Source of the DNA: Pseudomonadota bacterium
GTDB lineage: Bacteria > Pseudomonadota > Alphaproteobacteria > Acetobacterales > Acetobacteraceae
Length of the DNA: 64,000 bases
Direction: 5' to 3'
Assembly: GCA_021849425.1 (NCBI GenBank)
Contig: JAJZSY010000001.1
Span: forward strand, 62,001-126,000
The stretch's first letter is position 1. Each line of letters starts with the position of its first letter. Positions 1 to 8,448 of the stretch are shown here, one piece after another. Below the pieces are notes generated by a model. The model made no database searches. It was not told the DNA's origin and saw only the letters and a program-made list of their open reading frames with translations. Position numbers and translations under genes: made by a program.

Positions 1-789
1 CACGGCTAGGAAACGGTCTGTAAAAGACTGCACAAAATTCTTGTCCTGAAATTTCGTTACGTCCAGGCGACTATTTATCGCTTGCTCTTGTGCATTTAGA
101 GGCTGAAACGCTATTTGCTGGGGTAATCCGAGCGCTGTTGTGACAACCGATCGCATGACAGCGTCACCTAGAATTTGCGTGGCGTTCGTAAATTTTGAGG
201 CATTTTGAATAAAATAAAGGGCATTAGATAAACCAGGCGTTTGCTTATCAAGAGACTGACGCCATAATACCTCTGCATAAGCATTTGTCAAAGTTGAGAT
301 TGTTGACTGCTTTTTAATTACTGACAGCCCCTGCGAGTAAAATTGATATAGCTGTGCTGTTGCCAGCCATTGCGTGTTCGTTGAGGCTAATTGATTTGCG
401 AGACCGTTGGGGTCTTTTGGATTCGATAGCAACGCCTTTTGCGCAAGCGCCGGAAATCCTGCCTCTGCACCCAGTCCATTTGCAGTCAGAAGTACCTTTA
501 GAACTGTTGGATTTGATAATAGTTCTTTAGGTGATTTTGCTTTGTTAACCGCCTTTGTAAAAGCGGCGATATCCCTCTGAACTTGAGGAGTTTTAGCCTG
601 CGCTTGGATATCTTTGGTCTCATTCCGCTGCGCGATGTCGAGGGCAAGGATGGGATTTTGTGAGCTAAATGTTGTTGCGCCTACTGTTCCACCGTAACTC
701 GCCTGAAGCAGAGATACTGTGTTGGATGATGAACCAACGCCGGATGCCGCAAATAGCGAATTTATGTTGGACGAAAACGAAACAGACAC
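1..789 (-). CDS. DUF1217 flagellar-cluster protein, 3' end cut by window
   Basis: The frame is open from a GTG at 789 to base 1 (263 codons) with no stop, so the C-terminus lies outside the window. The GTG is preceded on its strand by ACGGAG at six-base spacing, which decides the start. The N-terminus is Ser/Asn-rich. The visible distal part, with an ALGLPQQ segment and then KNFVQSFTDRFLA, resembles DUF1217 proteins, which sit in alphaproteobacterial flagellar clusters and have no settled function. It lies 21 bases after flaF and is probably the next gene of the flgE-flgK-flgL-fliC-flbT-flaF series. Its codons end in A/T far more often than those of flgE or flgK, as in flaF and flbT. Family assignment is from pattern recognition only. 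Confidence 0.75.
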   Translation of the reverse strand, partial: MSVSFSSNINSLFAASGVGSSSNTVSLLQASYGGTVGATTFSSQNPILALDIAQRNETKDIQAQAKTPQVQRDIAAFTKAVNKAKSPKELLSNPTVLKVLLTANGLGAEAGFPALAQKALLSNPKDPNGLANQLASTNTQWLATAQLYQFYSQGLSVIKKQSTISTLTNAYAEVLWRQSLDKQTPGLSNALYFIQNASKFTNATQILGDAVMRSVVTTALGLPQQIAFQPLNAQEQAINSRLDVTKFQDKNFVQSFTDRFLAV

Positions 790-810
790 AGATTGCTCCG
801 TAGCTTTATG

Positions 811-1152
811 TTACGCCCTACCACTCAAGCCATTTGCAAAATTATCGCAAATTGTTGCAATGAAATCAACGTCTATGGTTTCTAAATTCATCTGTCTAAG
901 AACAGTGTTTGCAACAGATACAATTTGAACTCGCAATGATTCTGGTAATGGATTTAGTGGGTCTAGATTTGTAGCTAAAACTGTTTGCCAAACTCTTCTT
1001 GCTGTAGCCAGCGCCTTGACACGTTCAAGTTCATTATCTGCCGACCGTAATAACACACTGACGCTACGAAAGACCTCTGCGTCCTGCTGCCGCTGATCAC
1101 GGAGGCTATTGGCGGACTCGTAAGCTTTAAGAGCTTTTGCTTGATAAGACAT
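811..1152 (-). CDS. flaF: Flagellar biosynthesis regulator FlaF
   Basis: The protein is 113 residues, the normal FlaF size. It has the typical start MSYQAKALKAYE, a central LATARRVWQTVLATNL helix and LPESLRVQIVSVANTVLRQM near the middle. FlaF is a small cytoplasmic alphaproteobacterial protein that promotes flagellin synthesis or secretion and works opposite FlbT, as known from Caulobacter. The ATG at 1152 follows AAAAGGGATC; an upstream in-frame ATG at 1176 would add eight residues but has no better ribosome site. The gene lies 33 bases after flbT and 21 before the DUF1217 gene. It is AT-richer than the hook genes. Confidence 0.88.
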   Translation of the reverse strand: MSYQAKALKAYESANSLRDQRQQDAEVFRSVSVLLRSADNELERVKALATARRVWQTVLATNLDPLNPLPESLRVQIVSVANTVLRQMNLETIDVDFIATICDNFANGLSGRA

Positions 1153-1185
1153 CGATGATCCCTTTTGGTGACCCACATTTCGTTA

Positions 1186-1584
1186 TCACTGACATGACCC
1201 CAGGACCGCTGCCTCGTGCCGCATGATCCTCCGTGACAATTTTAGAGCTTCGTAACAATCATCTGCCTTCGCACATTCAAGCGCCCGGTCTAGAATTTCC
1301 CGGGCTAGGGGGGAGGTGGTTGCCTGCTTGAACTGCTCGATAAGCTCACGCGCCCTTAAAAGGGCAGATTCACGTTCTTCAGTTGTTCCAATATATGCAG
1401 TTTGTAGAGCAAAATATATCTGCTTCGCTGGCGTATTTACTTCATCCGGACGTAGTATTTGCTTTCCGAACATGAAGCGAGCCTTCGCGGTTAGCTCTAT
1501 CCGCGATTTTGTGCGGAAGCGGATCGGTGCGCCATTCAAAACCATGATATCGCCTTGGCGAAGCTCCAGCACCAGAACCGACAT
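1186..1584 (-). CDS. flbT: Flagellin mRNA regulator FlbT
   Basis: The 132-residue product matches the size of FlbT. Features are the beta-rich N-terminus (MSVLVLELRQGDIMVLNGAPIRF), then FMFGKQILRPDE and a helical second half with LSRRIMRHEA. In Caulobacter FlbT binds the 5' untranslated region of flagellin mRNA and couples flagellin translation or decay to hook assembly; the same role is inferred here. AGGA lies about seven bases before the ATG. The gene starts 70 bases downstream of the flagellin stop, beyond a strong hairpin (1612-1644), which probably lowers its transcript level relative to flagellin. Confidence 0.9.
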   Translation of the reverse strand: MSVLVLELRQGDIMVLNGAPIRFRTKSRIELTAKARFMFGKQILRPDEVNTPAKQIYFALQTAYIGTTEERESALLRARELIEQFKQATTSPLAREILDRALECAKADDCYEALKLSRRIMRHEAAVLGSCQ

Positions 1585-1611
1585 TCGAGTATCCTTTTTA
1601 AGGCGGGAGAC

Positions 1612-1644
1612 GGAGCCGGCCTGCCTAGTCTCCAGGCCGGCCCC
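1612..1644 (-). terminator. Hairpin between fliC and flbT
   Basis: GGAGCCGGCCTG (1612-1623) and CAGGCCGGCCCC (1633-1644) form a 12-pair stem with one wobble pair and a nine-base loop. On the minus strand no T-run follows directly. It can act as a partial terminator or a 3' stabiliser of flagellin mRNA, so that flbT and flaF are made at lower levels. The structure is visible; the function is inferred. Confidence 0.55.
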
Positions 1645-1654
1645 TGGCTGATGG

Positions 1655-2548
1655 CTAGATCAGCTTCGTGAGAATTGACGGCTGCTGATTCGCGATGGAG
1701 AGAGCCGATGTCGCAAGCTGCTGCTGGATCTGGAGGGACTGAAGCTTGGCAGACTCAGCCGCCATGTTAGCGTCAACAAGCGCTCCAAGACCGTTGCTCA
1801 GAGCATCCATTTTGTTTTGATTATATGTAATTTGGGCGTCGATTTGGTTAGTTAAATTACCATATGTATTTAGGTAAGAACCGACACTGGAGACCTGTTT
1901 GCTGAATGAGCCAGTGGCGGTCAAAAAGTTCGCAACTGTTGCGTAGCTGTATGTGCCGGAAGCAACTTTTGCGAGCGACGCTCCGATTGTAGACAACGCA
2001 CTGTATACACTGCCGAGGGAGTTTGCTGTGATCGATATTGTGTTGCCGTTAGCATCAAGTGACACGTGCAGGGCAGAGGACGTAAATGTGGCCGAAGATG
2101 TTTTGAGAGTGCCGCTGCTGGACCCAATCAGGGTCTGCCCATTATATCCGGCTCCCTGGATATAAAATTGGAGATTTTTTAGCTGAGACGTAAACTGAGC
2201 TGCGTACTGTGACTTTTGGGAGTCCGAAATCGACGAGCTCGACAAGTTCACCAGCGTCGAATCCATGCTCTGCATCAGATTCGAGATATTGGTCAGGGCG
2301 GTATTAGTCGTCGAAAGCAGCCCCTGGGTATCACCAAGCTGCTGGTTTGCCGCCGTAAGGCCGGAGATGTTGGTACGGACCGACTGGGCCACCGCGAACG
2401 CGGCACCGTTGTCAACGGCGCTGCTGACAGAATAGCCCGTCGAAATCTGGTTCTGAACGCTGTTCAGCGCCGTGTTAATTGAGTTGAGGGTTTCAACGCC
2501 CACCATAGCGGCGGAGTTGGTGATAATCGAGCTAACCACACCGGACAT
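1655..2548 (-). CDS. fliC: Flagellin
   Basis: The 297-residue protein is the filament subunit exported by the flagellar type III system. The N-terminal D0/D1 region includes LNSINTALNSVQNQISTGY and a SAVDNGAAFAVAQ segment. The C-terminal D0/D1 ends with LVDANMAAESAKLQSLQIQQQ and ALSIANQQP, the most conserved flagellin signature. The middle (about residues 140-215) is short and Ser/Thr-rich, giving a small flagellin with little outer domain. It has no cysteine. The gene is 96 bases after flgL, with its own leader containing a small hairpin at 2583-2595. Ser/Thr richness would fit O-glycosylation, perhaps by the glycosyltransferase at 11513, but that is speculation. Confidence 0.92.
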   Translation of the reverse strand: MSGVVSSIITNSAAMVGVETLNSINTALNSVQNQISTGYSVSSAVDNGAAFAVAQSVRTNISGLTAANQQLGDTQGLLSTTNTALTNISNLMQSMDSTLVNLSSSSISDSQKSQYAAQFTSQLKNLQFYIQGAGYNGQTLIGSSSGTLKTSSATFTSSALHVSLDANGNTISITANSLGSVYSALSTIGASLAKVASGTYSYATVANFLTATGSFSKQVSSVGSYLNTYGNLTNQIDAQITYNQNKMDALSNGLGALVDANMAAESAKLQSLQIQQQLATSALSIANQQPSILTKLI

Positions 2549-2582
2549 GCTTTGTATCCTTGGCTATCATTCAGTCTTTGGT

Positions 2583-2595
2583 CCGCATTTTGCGG
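2583..2595 (-). promoter_or_regulatory. Hairpin in flagellin leader
   Basis: CCGCA and TGCGG, separated by three bases, form a small stem-loop about 35 bases before the flagellin ATG. Caulobacter FlbT acts on the flagellin 5' leader, and flbT is downstream here, so this is a candidate regulatory element. The stem is short and the link is inference. Confidence 0.3.
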
Positions 2596-2644
2596 AGATG
2601 ACGTATATTACGCCGCACTCGTTAACGCCCGATGAAGTTCGGCC

Positions 2645-3706
2645 TCAAATATATTGAGTGAGGCTCATCGTTTTCACCGCGGCGATAAGCTGATAAGAAG
2701 CCTGCAATTGCGTTTGCGTTGACGACAATTGCGTGAGAGTCTTTGCCATATCAACCTGATCGAAGCCTGCAACCTGGTTTGTGAAGGCCGTGTATGTGTT
2801 CTGCAGATCAGATATTTGCGTATTCACCAGCGCCTGGTTATTTCCGAGCGCGCCAGCATCCTGAGCCATCGTGTTGATTGCGTTTCCGAGGCTGGACGAC
2901 ATCGCGCTGGCAAAGCCGTTGAAATTCGGATTTGATATCTGACTAGAATTGAGACTGCCAATCGCGGAAAGCGTTGTGAGAATGTCCTTGATGTAGGACC
3001 CAGTTGTGTTGCTTCCCGTCGACTGCCCGATGAACTGGTTACCGCTAGCGACGATCCCCGTGGTGATCGGTACCCCGCCGGCACCTAGAACAACCGGAGC
3101 GGCCGCGTTGCTCGATAAAGTGCTGGAGAATGGGCTGTTCGATGCACTCGTCGCCGCCGCGAACACACCCGAAACCGAAAGGTTGCTGGTCGCACTCTGG
3201 ATGCTCACGTAAAACGCGGCACTGGTAAAACTGGTCGCGTTCGGCACCGGCGGTATCGTGCTGTCCTGCCCGGCGAAGATATACCTCGTGCCATCCTGGC
3301 TGTTCAGCAGGCTGGCAATCTGGGTCACCGCTGTTCGCGCGGTTGCCGCCGCAGTGTCTAGCGCTCCGCTCGTGAGCGAGCTTACACTCTGGAATTGTTG
3401 CAGCGCCTTTGACGCGATATCGCTGATCGTCTGGATCGCATTCTGCTGCACGCCCATTTGCCCCTGGGCAACCTTCAGATTTGAGATCGTATTATTGAGC
3501 GTATTGAGCGATGCGTTGACGGTGAGCGTGGGGCTGGCCGATCCAGCCTGCGCGCTCTCAAGACCCGCATAGGTCGTTGCGACATATCCCGTCTGTGACT
3601 GGATCGTCAGCTGGCCGAGCTTCTGATTGATGACGTCCGAATTCGCCGCGAGCTGCTGGATCAGCCCGAAATTGCCGGTGGAGAGTCCTGATATGGATGC
3701 ACTCAT
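2645..3706 (-). CDS. flgL: Hook-filament junction protein FlgL
   Basis: This is the flagellar hook-associated protein 3, joining hook (via FlgK) and filament. The product is 353 residues from the ATG at 3706, whose ATGA overlaps the flgK stop, indicating translational coupling. The N-terminus (LSTGNFGLIQQL...LTIQSQTGYVATTYAGLE) and the C-terminus (TLTQLSSTQTQLQASYQLIAAVKTMSLTQYI) form the flagellin-like helical ends. The motif RYIFAGQD around the first third is typical of FlgL. The middle is Ser/Ala-rich. An in-frame ATG nine codons upstream exists but would lie deeper in flgK. Confidence 0.88.
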   Translation of the reverse strand: MSASISGLSTGNFGLIQQLAANSDVINQKLGQLTIQSQTGYVATTYAGLESAQAGSASPTLTVNASLNTLNNTISNLKVAQGQMGVQQNAIQTISDIASKALQQFQSVSSLTSGALDTAAATARTAVTQIASLLNSQDGTRYIFAGQDSTIPPVPNATSFTSAAFYVSIQSATSNLSVSGVFAAATSASNSPFSSTLSSNAAAPVVLGAGGVPITTGIVASGNQFIGQSTGSNTTGSYIKDILTTLSAIGSLNSSQISNPNFNGFASAMSSSLGNAINTMAQDAGALGNNQALVNTQISDLQNTYTAFTNQVAGFDQVDMAKTLTQLSSTQTQLQASYQLIAAVKTMSLTQYI

Positions 3707-5163
3707 TGGACCATCGCCTGCACCGCCTGCCACATCTGTTGGGCGATCGTCACCGTTTTGGCGTTCGCCGCGTAAGCGTTCTGCAGCGTGACGAGCAGAC
3801 TCATCTGCTGATCTATATTCACGCCACTGGTGGACGCAGCCTGCGTCTGCAAGGCTGTTGAAAGGCTACTCGCATTCGTCGCGGCAGTTTTTGCCGTACT
3901 GCTGAGCGTTGCCTCGTTGGCGGTGAAGTTCGAGGCAACGGTCGTAAGCGATCCGGAACCGGAATAGGGGAGCGTCGCGGTGCCTGACGCATCCGTATAG
4001 GTGGAAATCGCTGCGGGCTGCGCCGACCCACTCAGTGTTGTGGTTCCGAGCGCGGCGTTCAGAACATTTTGGATCAGCCCGGTGAAGCCCGCCGGACCAT
4101 TAGAGGGGTTTGGTGTAAACAATACCCCACCGGATGAATTCGTTACGGTATTGGTGCCATCGCGCACCAGCGCGGGATTGGCGGTAACGGTGGGGTTAAC
4201 GGTAATGGATGCCGAATATCCGTTGCCAGCACTGGTTGGCACCGCACCCGAGGGATCCGTGAACAGGCTCAGACCGGCATTGGCGAACCGGCTTGAGAGA
4301 GCCTGGGAGAACGAGTCGAGGCCTGCCTGGATTTGAGGAAGCGTCGTGTTGACGAGCTGCTGAGCACCGCCAAGCTCGCCACTGAAGCTGACGGCGGTAC
4401 CGCCGACTGAAAATGTGGTCCCGCCCGCGGTCGACGAAACATTGACCTGGGACTGGCCGCTCAAGGGCAACTCGATCCCGTTCGGCGAAAACAGGGAAAC
4501 AGCGCCGTTGGCTTGCGTGATCGTCTTCGCACCGGTCAGGGAGGCGACGGTCTGAATAGCCAGGTCGCGCTTGTTTGTCAGATCCGCGGTGCTTTTGTTC
4601 TGCTGCCCGAGATTGATGATCTGCGCATTCAACGAACCGATCGTGGTTAGCGTGGCGTTCAGTTTCGTGACGTCAGCAGCAACCGTAGTCCCGGTTGATT
4701 GCACCGCCGATTGGACGGTATTGGCAATCGTGTTGATCTGGCTCGTGAGAGACTGGGCGGCATTCACGACAGAGAGCTGCTGAACCGCGCTGGAGGGATC
4801 GGTCAGCAAGGTCTGGAAGCCAGATTGCAGATTGGCCACCAGGCTAGGCAGGTCATTGCTCTGGCCCGGCGTCCCCATGACCTGATCGATCCCGGACAAG
4901 GTCGAGGAGACGATGCCCTGATAGGAATTCTGCGCCAGAGACTGATTGACCTGCGTCTGAATGGCCGTGTTGAGCTGCCGCGTCGCGGGACCGGCGATGA
5001 CGCCAGACCCTTGGCCACCGGCGGTTTCGGTCGAAAGATTGACGGTCTCGACCGAATAGCCGGGCGTCGTTGCGTTCGCCACGTTCTGCGACACGACGGC
5101 CATCTGCTGGTCGATCGCGCTCAGCCCGCTGCTGGCGATCGCGAGTCCGGTTCCGATGCTCAT
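3703..5163 (-). CDS. flgK: Hook-associated protein FlgK
   Basis: At 486 residues this is hook-associated protein 1, the first junction protein after the hook. It shows the flagellar rod/hook N-terminal signature (SGLSAIDQQMAVVSQNVANA, then TPGYSV) within residues 12-40. The C-terminal helix (NIDQQMSLLVTLQNAYAANAKTV...QAMVQ) is typical of axial proteins. Between them is an FlgK-type coiled region with LTNKRDLAIQTVASL. The gene begins 43 bases after flgE, with a weak AAGAGA ribosome site, and ends by overlapping flgL (ATGA). It has the usual high GC of the chromosome, unlike flbT and flaF. Confidence 0.92.
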   Translation of the reverse strand: MSIGTGLAIASSGLSAIDQQMAVVSQNVANATTPGYSVETVNLSTETAGGQGSGVIAGPATRQLNTAIQTQVNQSLAQNSYQGIVSSTLSGIDQVMGTPGQSNDLPSLVANLQSGFQTLLTDPSSAVQQLSVVNAAQSLTSQINTIANTVQSAVQSTGTTVAADVTKLNATLTTIGSLNAQIINLGQQNKSTADLTNKRDLAIQTVASLTGAKTITQANGAVSLFSPNGIELPLSGQSQVNVSSTAGGTTFSVGGTAVSFSGELGGAQQLVNTTLPQIQAGLDSFSQALSSRFANAGLSLFTDPSGAVPTSAGNGYSASITVNPTVTANPALVRDGTNTVTNSSGGVLFTPNPSNGPAGFTGLIQNVLNAALGTTTLSGSAQPAAISTYTDASGTATLPYSGSGSLTTVASNFTANEATLSSTAKTAATNASSLSTALQTQAASTSGVNIDQQMSLLVTLQNAYAANAKTVTIAQQMWQAVQAMVQ

Positions 5164-5206
5164 AATCTCTTATTATCCGGTGAAATGATTACGGAAAGGT
5201 AAACGA

Positions 5207-6505
5207 TTACTGAACCATATTAACCGTTGTCTGGAGCAGCTGTTGTGCCGCGGTGACGACTTTCGTATTCGCGGTATAGGCTTGCTGGGCGTTGATCAGA
5301 TCCGTGAATTGCGTCGCAATATCCACGTTGGAATTCTCGATCGACCCCGTCACGAGCGATCCGCCGCTCCCGCCAACGGCGTTGACCGTGGCAGACCCCG
5401 AAGCCTGCGTGGCTGTTTCGAGCTGGCCGCTCTGGTTCTGCAGCGCATCCGGCGATGCGAAGGAGGCCAGCGGCACCTGCGCCACGAGTTTGGAAAACCC
5501 GTTGGTGTAATTCGCGGTGATGTTGCCCTGCGTGTCGATCGACAAATTGCTGAAATTGCCGGACGGCGATCCGTTCTGGGTAACCCCCTGCAGGTTCAGC
5601 GTCGTCCCGGCATACTGGGTAAGCCCGGTGGTGCTGCCAGGCGTACCGAAATCCAGAGTGATGGGCTGGGATGTGCCGCTGAATGTCGGCGAAATCTGCA
5701 ACTGTCCGCCCGTTGCGGTGGCGCTCGAGCCGGTAGCGGGGGTGATGGAATTCAGCGTGCCGTTCCCATTGAACACGACATTGGCCGTGAAGGTCTTCCC
5801 GCTCGTATCATTCGGCGAGGACGCCGTCAGCGTCCAGGTTGTTGTTGGCTGACCCGCGGTAGTCGTTGATGTTGGAGAGGAAAACTGGAGATCCAGCTGC
5901 TGCAGGTTGCCCAGCGAATCATACGTATCAACCTGCGTCGTCACCGGCGTGGTTGTCGGCGTGGTCGGCAATGTCGCTGAAATCGTCACATTCGAGGTCG
6001 GCACCGGCGGCGAGGCCCCCTGGGAGACCTGGATCGGCGCGAGCGCCGAGGTATTGATGGTTCCTGTCGTGGGATCGGCGGACCAACCGTCGAGATAGGC
6101 GCCGGAGCCGTTCACCAGATAGCCCGATGCATTCAGCTTGAAGTCGCCCGCACGCGTGTAATATTGCTGGGCATTGAAGGTCTGGGTGGTTTTGCCGCCA
6201 ACTGTTGTGCTGGCGCCCGGAAGTGACACTGTGAAATATCCGTTGCCGTTGATCGCCATGGCAAGCGGATTGCTCGACTGGGTGATCGTCCCCTCGACCG
6301 TATTGGTATATTCGGGGTTGGCCACCACCGAGTCAGGCCCGTTGCTGGAAGCTGTGCTCTGGACGAGATAGTTGATGAAATGGGTGTTGACGCCCTTGTA
6401 GCCGGTCGTCTGGGCGTTCGCGATATTGTCGCTGATATTGGTGAACGCGGCAGACTGGGCCTGCAGACCACTGACCGAAGTATCCAAAGCACCGAAAATC
6501 GACAT
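5207..6505 (-). CDS. flgE: Flagellar hook protein FlgE
   Basis: The product is 432 residues and forms the flagellar hook. It starts MSIFGALDTSVSGLQAQS with NISDNIANAQTTGYKG, the rod/hook signature, and ends NVDIATQFTDLINAQQAYTANTKVV. A central FlgE domain (TQVDTYDSLGNLQQLDLQF) is clear. The ATG at 6505 is chosen because GAGGACAGG lies directly before it and because the open upstream extension to 6751 is unrelated, basic sequence. A sigma54-like promoter at 6596-6610 would give a leader of about 79 bases. This is the first gene of the leftward flagellar run. Confidence 0.92.
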   Translation of the reverse strand: MSIFGALDTSVSGLQAQSAAFTNISDNIANAQTTGYKGVNTHFINYLVQSTASSNGPDSVVANPEYTNTVEGTITQSSNPLAMAINGNGYFTVSLPGASTTVGGKTTQTFNAQQYYTRAGDFKLNASGYLVNGSGAYLDGWSADPTTGTINTSALAPIQVSQGASPPVPTSNVTISATLPTTPTTTPVTTQVDTYDSLGNLQQLDLQFSSPTSTTTAGQPTTTWTLTASSPNDTSGKTFTANVVFNGNGTLNSITPATGSSATATGGQLQISPTFSGTSQPITLDFGTPGSTTGLTQYAGTTLNLQGVTQNGSPSGNFSNLSIDTQGNITANYTNGFSKLVAQVPLASFASPDALQNQSGQLETATQASGSATVNAVGGSGGSLVTGSIENSNVDIATQFTDLINAQQAYTANTKVVTAAQQLLQTTVNMVQ

Positions 6506-6595
6506 CCTGTCCTCAGCTCCAAATGGTTGACGGCTCATCCGCCGCGCCGCCAGCGTCGCCTTGTGGGCGAGAGGAAACGCGCTCACCCCGCTGCT

Positions 6596-6610
6596 GCACG
6601 AACCATGCCA
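6596..6610 (-). promoter_or_regulatory. Sigma54-type promoter for flgE
   Basis: Read on the minus strand the sequence is TGGCATGGTTCGTGC, with GG and GC separated by exactly ten bases, against the known -24/-12 consensus TGGCACG-N4-TTGC. The predicted start is near 6584, about 79 bases before flgE. Sigma54 control of hook genes is known in Caulobacter. The match is visual. Confidence 0.55.
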
Positions 6611-6762
6611 AGACGCAGGAGCGCGCCCTGCCGCCGTTTCAACGCCGCCCGGCAGAAGAAACCCGGCAGAAACGGCCGGCCCATTCGGTCCAACCCGGCA
6701 GTTTTTGCCGCCCGACCGCAAGTCTGCGCCGCGATCGCCGTGCGTTTTCATCAGGCGCGTCT

Positions 6763-6778
6763 TGGCAAGTTTTTTGCT
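6763..6778 (+). promoter_or_regulatory. Sigma54-type promoter for fliK-flgD
   Basis: TGGCAAGTTTTTTGCT has GG at 6764-6765 and GC at 6776-6777, separated by ten bases, a good -24/-12 match including TTGC. The predicted start falls at about 6789, one base before the fliK ATG, implying a nearly leaderless message. It faces the flgE promoter across the same intergenic region, which suggests one enhancer-binding protein could drive both. Confidence 0.62.
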
Positions 6779-6789
6779 TATTAGCTCGC

Positions 6790-8403
6790 ATGACCTCTGG
6801 AACCGTCATCTCCGTCGCGCCCGGCCTCCCCGCTCCACCGCCGCCTCAGGGCGGCAGCCAGATCTCGGCGCCGTCCAGCGCTGAGGGAAGGGACAAAAGC
6901 TCGGCCGCCACCGCCTCCGGCACCGCCAGCAGCCAACCCTCCTCGACGACACCGTCCACCGCGCCACGCCTATCGGCGGTCGCAAATGGACAGGCCGATG
7001 CAAAGACGACGGCGGGCAGCGGCCATGCGCCTTCCTTCGGCGCCGCGCTGGCCGGGGCGGCCAAAGGATCCGGTGAGGCGAAATCCACCGCCGCTGGCGG
7101 CACGGCCCAGGCCGCATCCAGTGCGAGCGCAGATCCCAAGGGCAAAACGTCCGGCAAAACGGCTGCTCGCCCTGCCGTCGATGCAGCGGGCGCGCCGTTG
7201 CAGATCGCGCAACCCGACCCTGGGGGAGCCCAGCCGGCGACGCCAGCCGCAGCGGCGCCGGCAAGTGCCTCTACCGGACAGGCGAAGGACAATTCGCACA
7301 AATCCGGTCACACCGCCTCGACATCTGGCGCAAGCGCGGCTCCAGCAAGCGCGCTCCCTGCCGCCCAGCCTGCAACGCCGCCAGCACCAACCGGGCCCGT
7401 CATCGCGATCGTGACCACGGCGGCGCACGCGGTCGCCAGCGGCCCAACGACCCCCGCAGCAGCCGACGGGAACGCTGCGCCATCGATTTCCGGCAAGCCG
7501 GCGGCCAGCAGCACCGCGACGACCTCGGCCTCCGGCAACACGTCCGCCGGCGCCGCGTCCTCCGCCGCGGCCGGTTCCGCCGGCAGCCCACCCTCCGCCG
7601 GACCGACACCTGCCGAAACAGCCCTGGCGCATGAGGCCGCGGCGCGGTTTCATATGGCGCTCGCCGCCGCCACGCCCGGGCACGCCGAGCCGGCCCATGC
7701 GAAACCGTCCTCAGCGGCCGGGACAACCGGACAACCCGGTACGACCGTATCGCCCGGAACCGTTTCCTCGCCCCTGCTCGCCGCATCGGCCGCGGCCCCG
7801 TCACAAACTGGCGGCGCAACTGCCTCGGGCGCTGCCGCAAGCGCCAGCCCGGCTTCGGCGTCGAGCCAGATTTCCGCGGCCCTGGTCAATGTCAGCAAGC
7901 TCGACGCCTCTCACGGCGCCGCCGGCGCGGCATCGGGCACCCGCCTGACCATCGCGCTGGCGCCGCCGGCTATCGGCACCGTCACGCTGCAGATCGACCG
8001 TCATGCCGATGGCAGCTCCTCGGTCACAATCGGGGCCAGCCATGCGCAAACGCTGCTCGACCTGCGGAACGACCATACGACTCTCGATCAGGTCCTGACC
8101 CAGGCCGGCCTGCCAGCAGCCAACCGGAGCATCAGCTTCAACCTGATCGAGCCGCGCGCGAGCACCGCAAGCCAGCCGCAACCCGGATTCGGCGGCGGCT
8201 TCGGGTTTTCCGGCGGCGCGCCCCAAGGTGGGTCTGCGGGGGGCTCTGGAGGGGGCTCCGGGGGCGGTTCGGCGCGAAACGCCGCGCCCGTTTACCAGGT
8301 CCCGTCCATTGCCGCCGGCCCCGCCACAACCTCTGTCGCGGAAGCCGTAGGGCTTCCGGCCAATGTGACGCTGCGCCGCTTCGGCGTGAATGTCATGGCC
8401 TGA
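6790..8403 (+). CDS. fliK: Flagellar hook-length control protein FliK-like
   Basis: The 537-residue product is Ala/Ser/Pro/Thr-rich and low-complexity for its first 370 residues, as in FliK rulers. It has a compact C-terminal Flg_hook domain at about 380-465 (LTIALAPPAIGTVTLQID, then LRNDHTTLDQVLTQAGL). A Gly-rich stretch follows. FliK measures hook length and switches the type III export gate to filament substrates. The ATG at 6790 is the only reasonable start in the region; no Shine-Dalgarno precedes it, and the sigma54-like promoter would place the transcript start beside it. The frame stays open back to 6523, but that part overlaps promoter DNA. flgD follows after 45 bases. Confidence 0.82.
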   Translation: MTSGTVISVAPGLPAPPPPQGGSQISAPSSAEGRDKSSAATASGTASSQPSSTTPSTAPRLSAVANGQADAKTTAGSGHAPSFGAALAGAAKGSGEAKSTAAGGTAQAASSASADPKGKTSGKTAARPAVDAAGAPLQIAQPDPGGAQPATPAAAAPASASTGQAKDNSHKSGHTASTSGASAAPASALPAAQPATPPAPTGPVIAIVTTAAHAVASGPTTPAAADGNAAPSISGKPAASSTATTSASGNTSAGAASSAAAGSAGSPPSAGPTPAETALAHEAAARFHMALAAATPGHAEPAHAKPSSAAGTTGQPGTTVSPGTVSSPLLAASAAAPSQTGGATASGAAASASPASASSQISAALVNVSKLDASHGAAGAASGTRLTIALAPPAIGTVTLQIDRHADGSSSVTIGASHAQTLLDLRNDHTTLDQVLTQAGLPAANRSISFNLIEPRASTASQPQPGFGGGFGFSGGAPQGGSAGGSGGGSGGGSARNAAPVYQVPSIAAGPATTSVAEAVGLPANVTLRRFGVNVMA

Positions 8404-8448
8404 CCGTTTGTTTCACCCGCCGTTCCGAATTCGATCCCAAAGGAGCCC

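Noticed and set aside
719-928. Plus-strand small frame over the DUF1217 and flaF junction
   Set aside because: It overlaps two better supported genes and has no ribosome site or family resemblance.
6506-6789. Coding extension of flgE or fliK into their common gap
   Set aside because: Both frames are open but the sequence is basic, unlike either family, and contains the two promoters.
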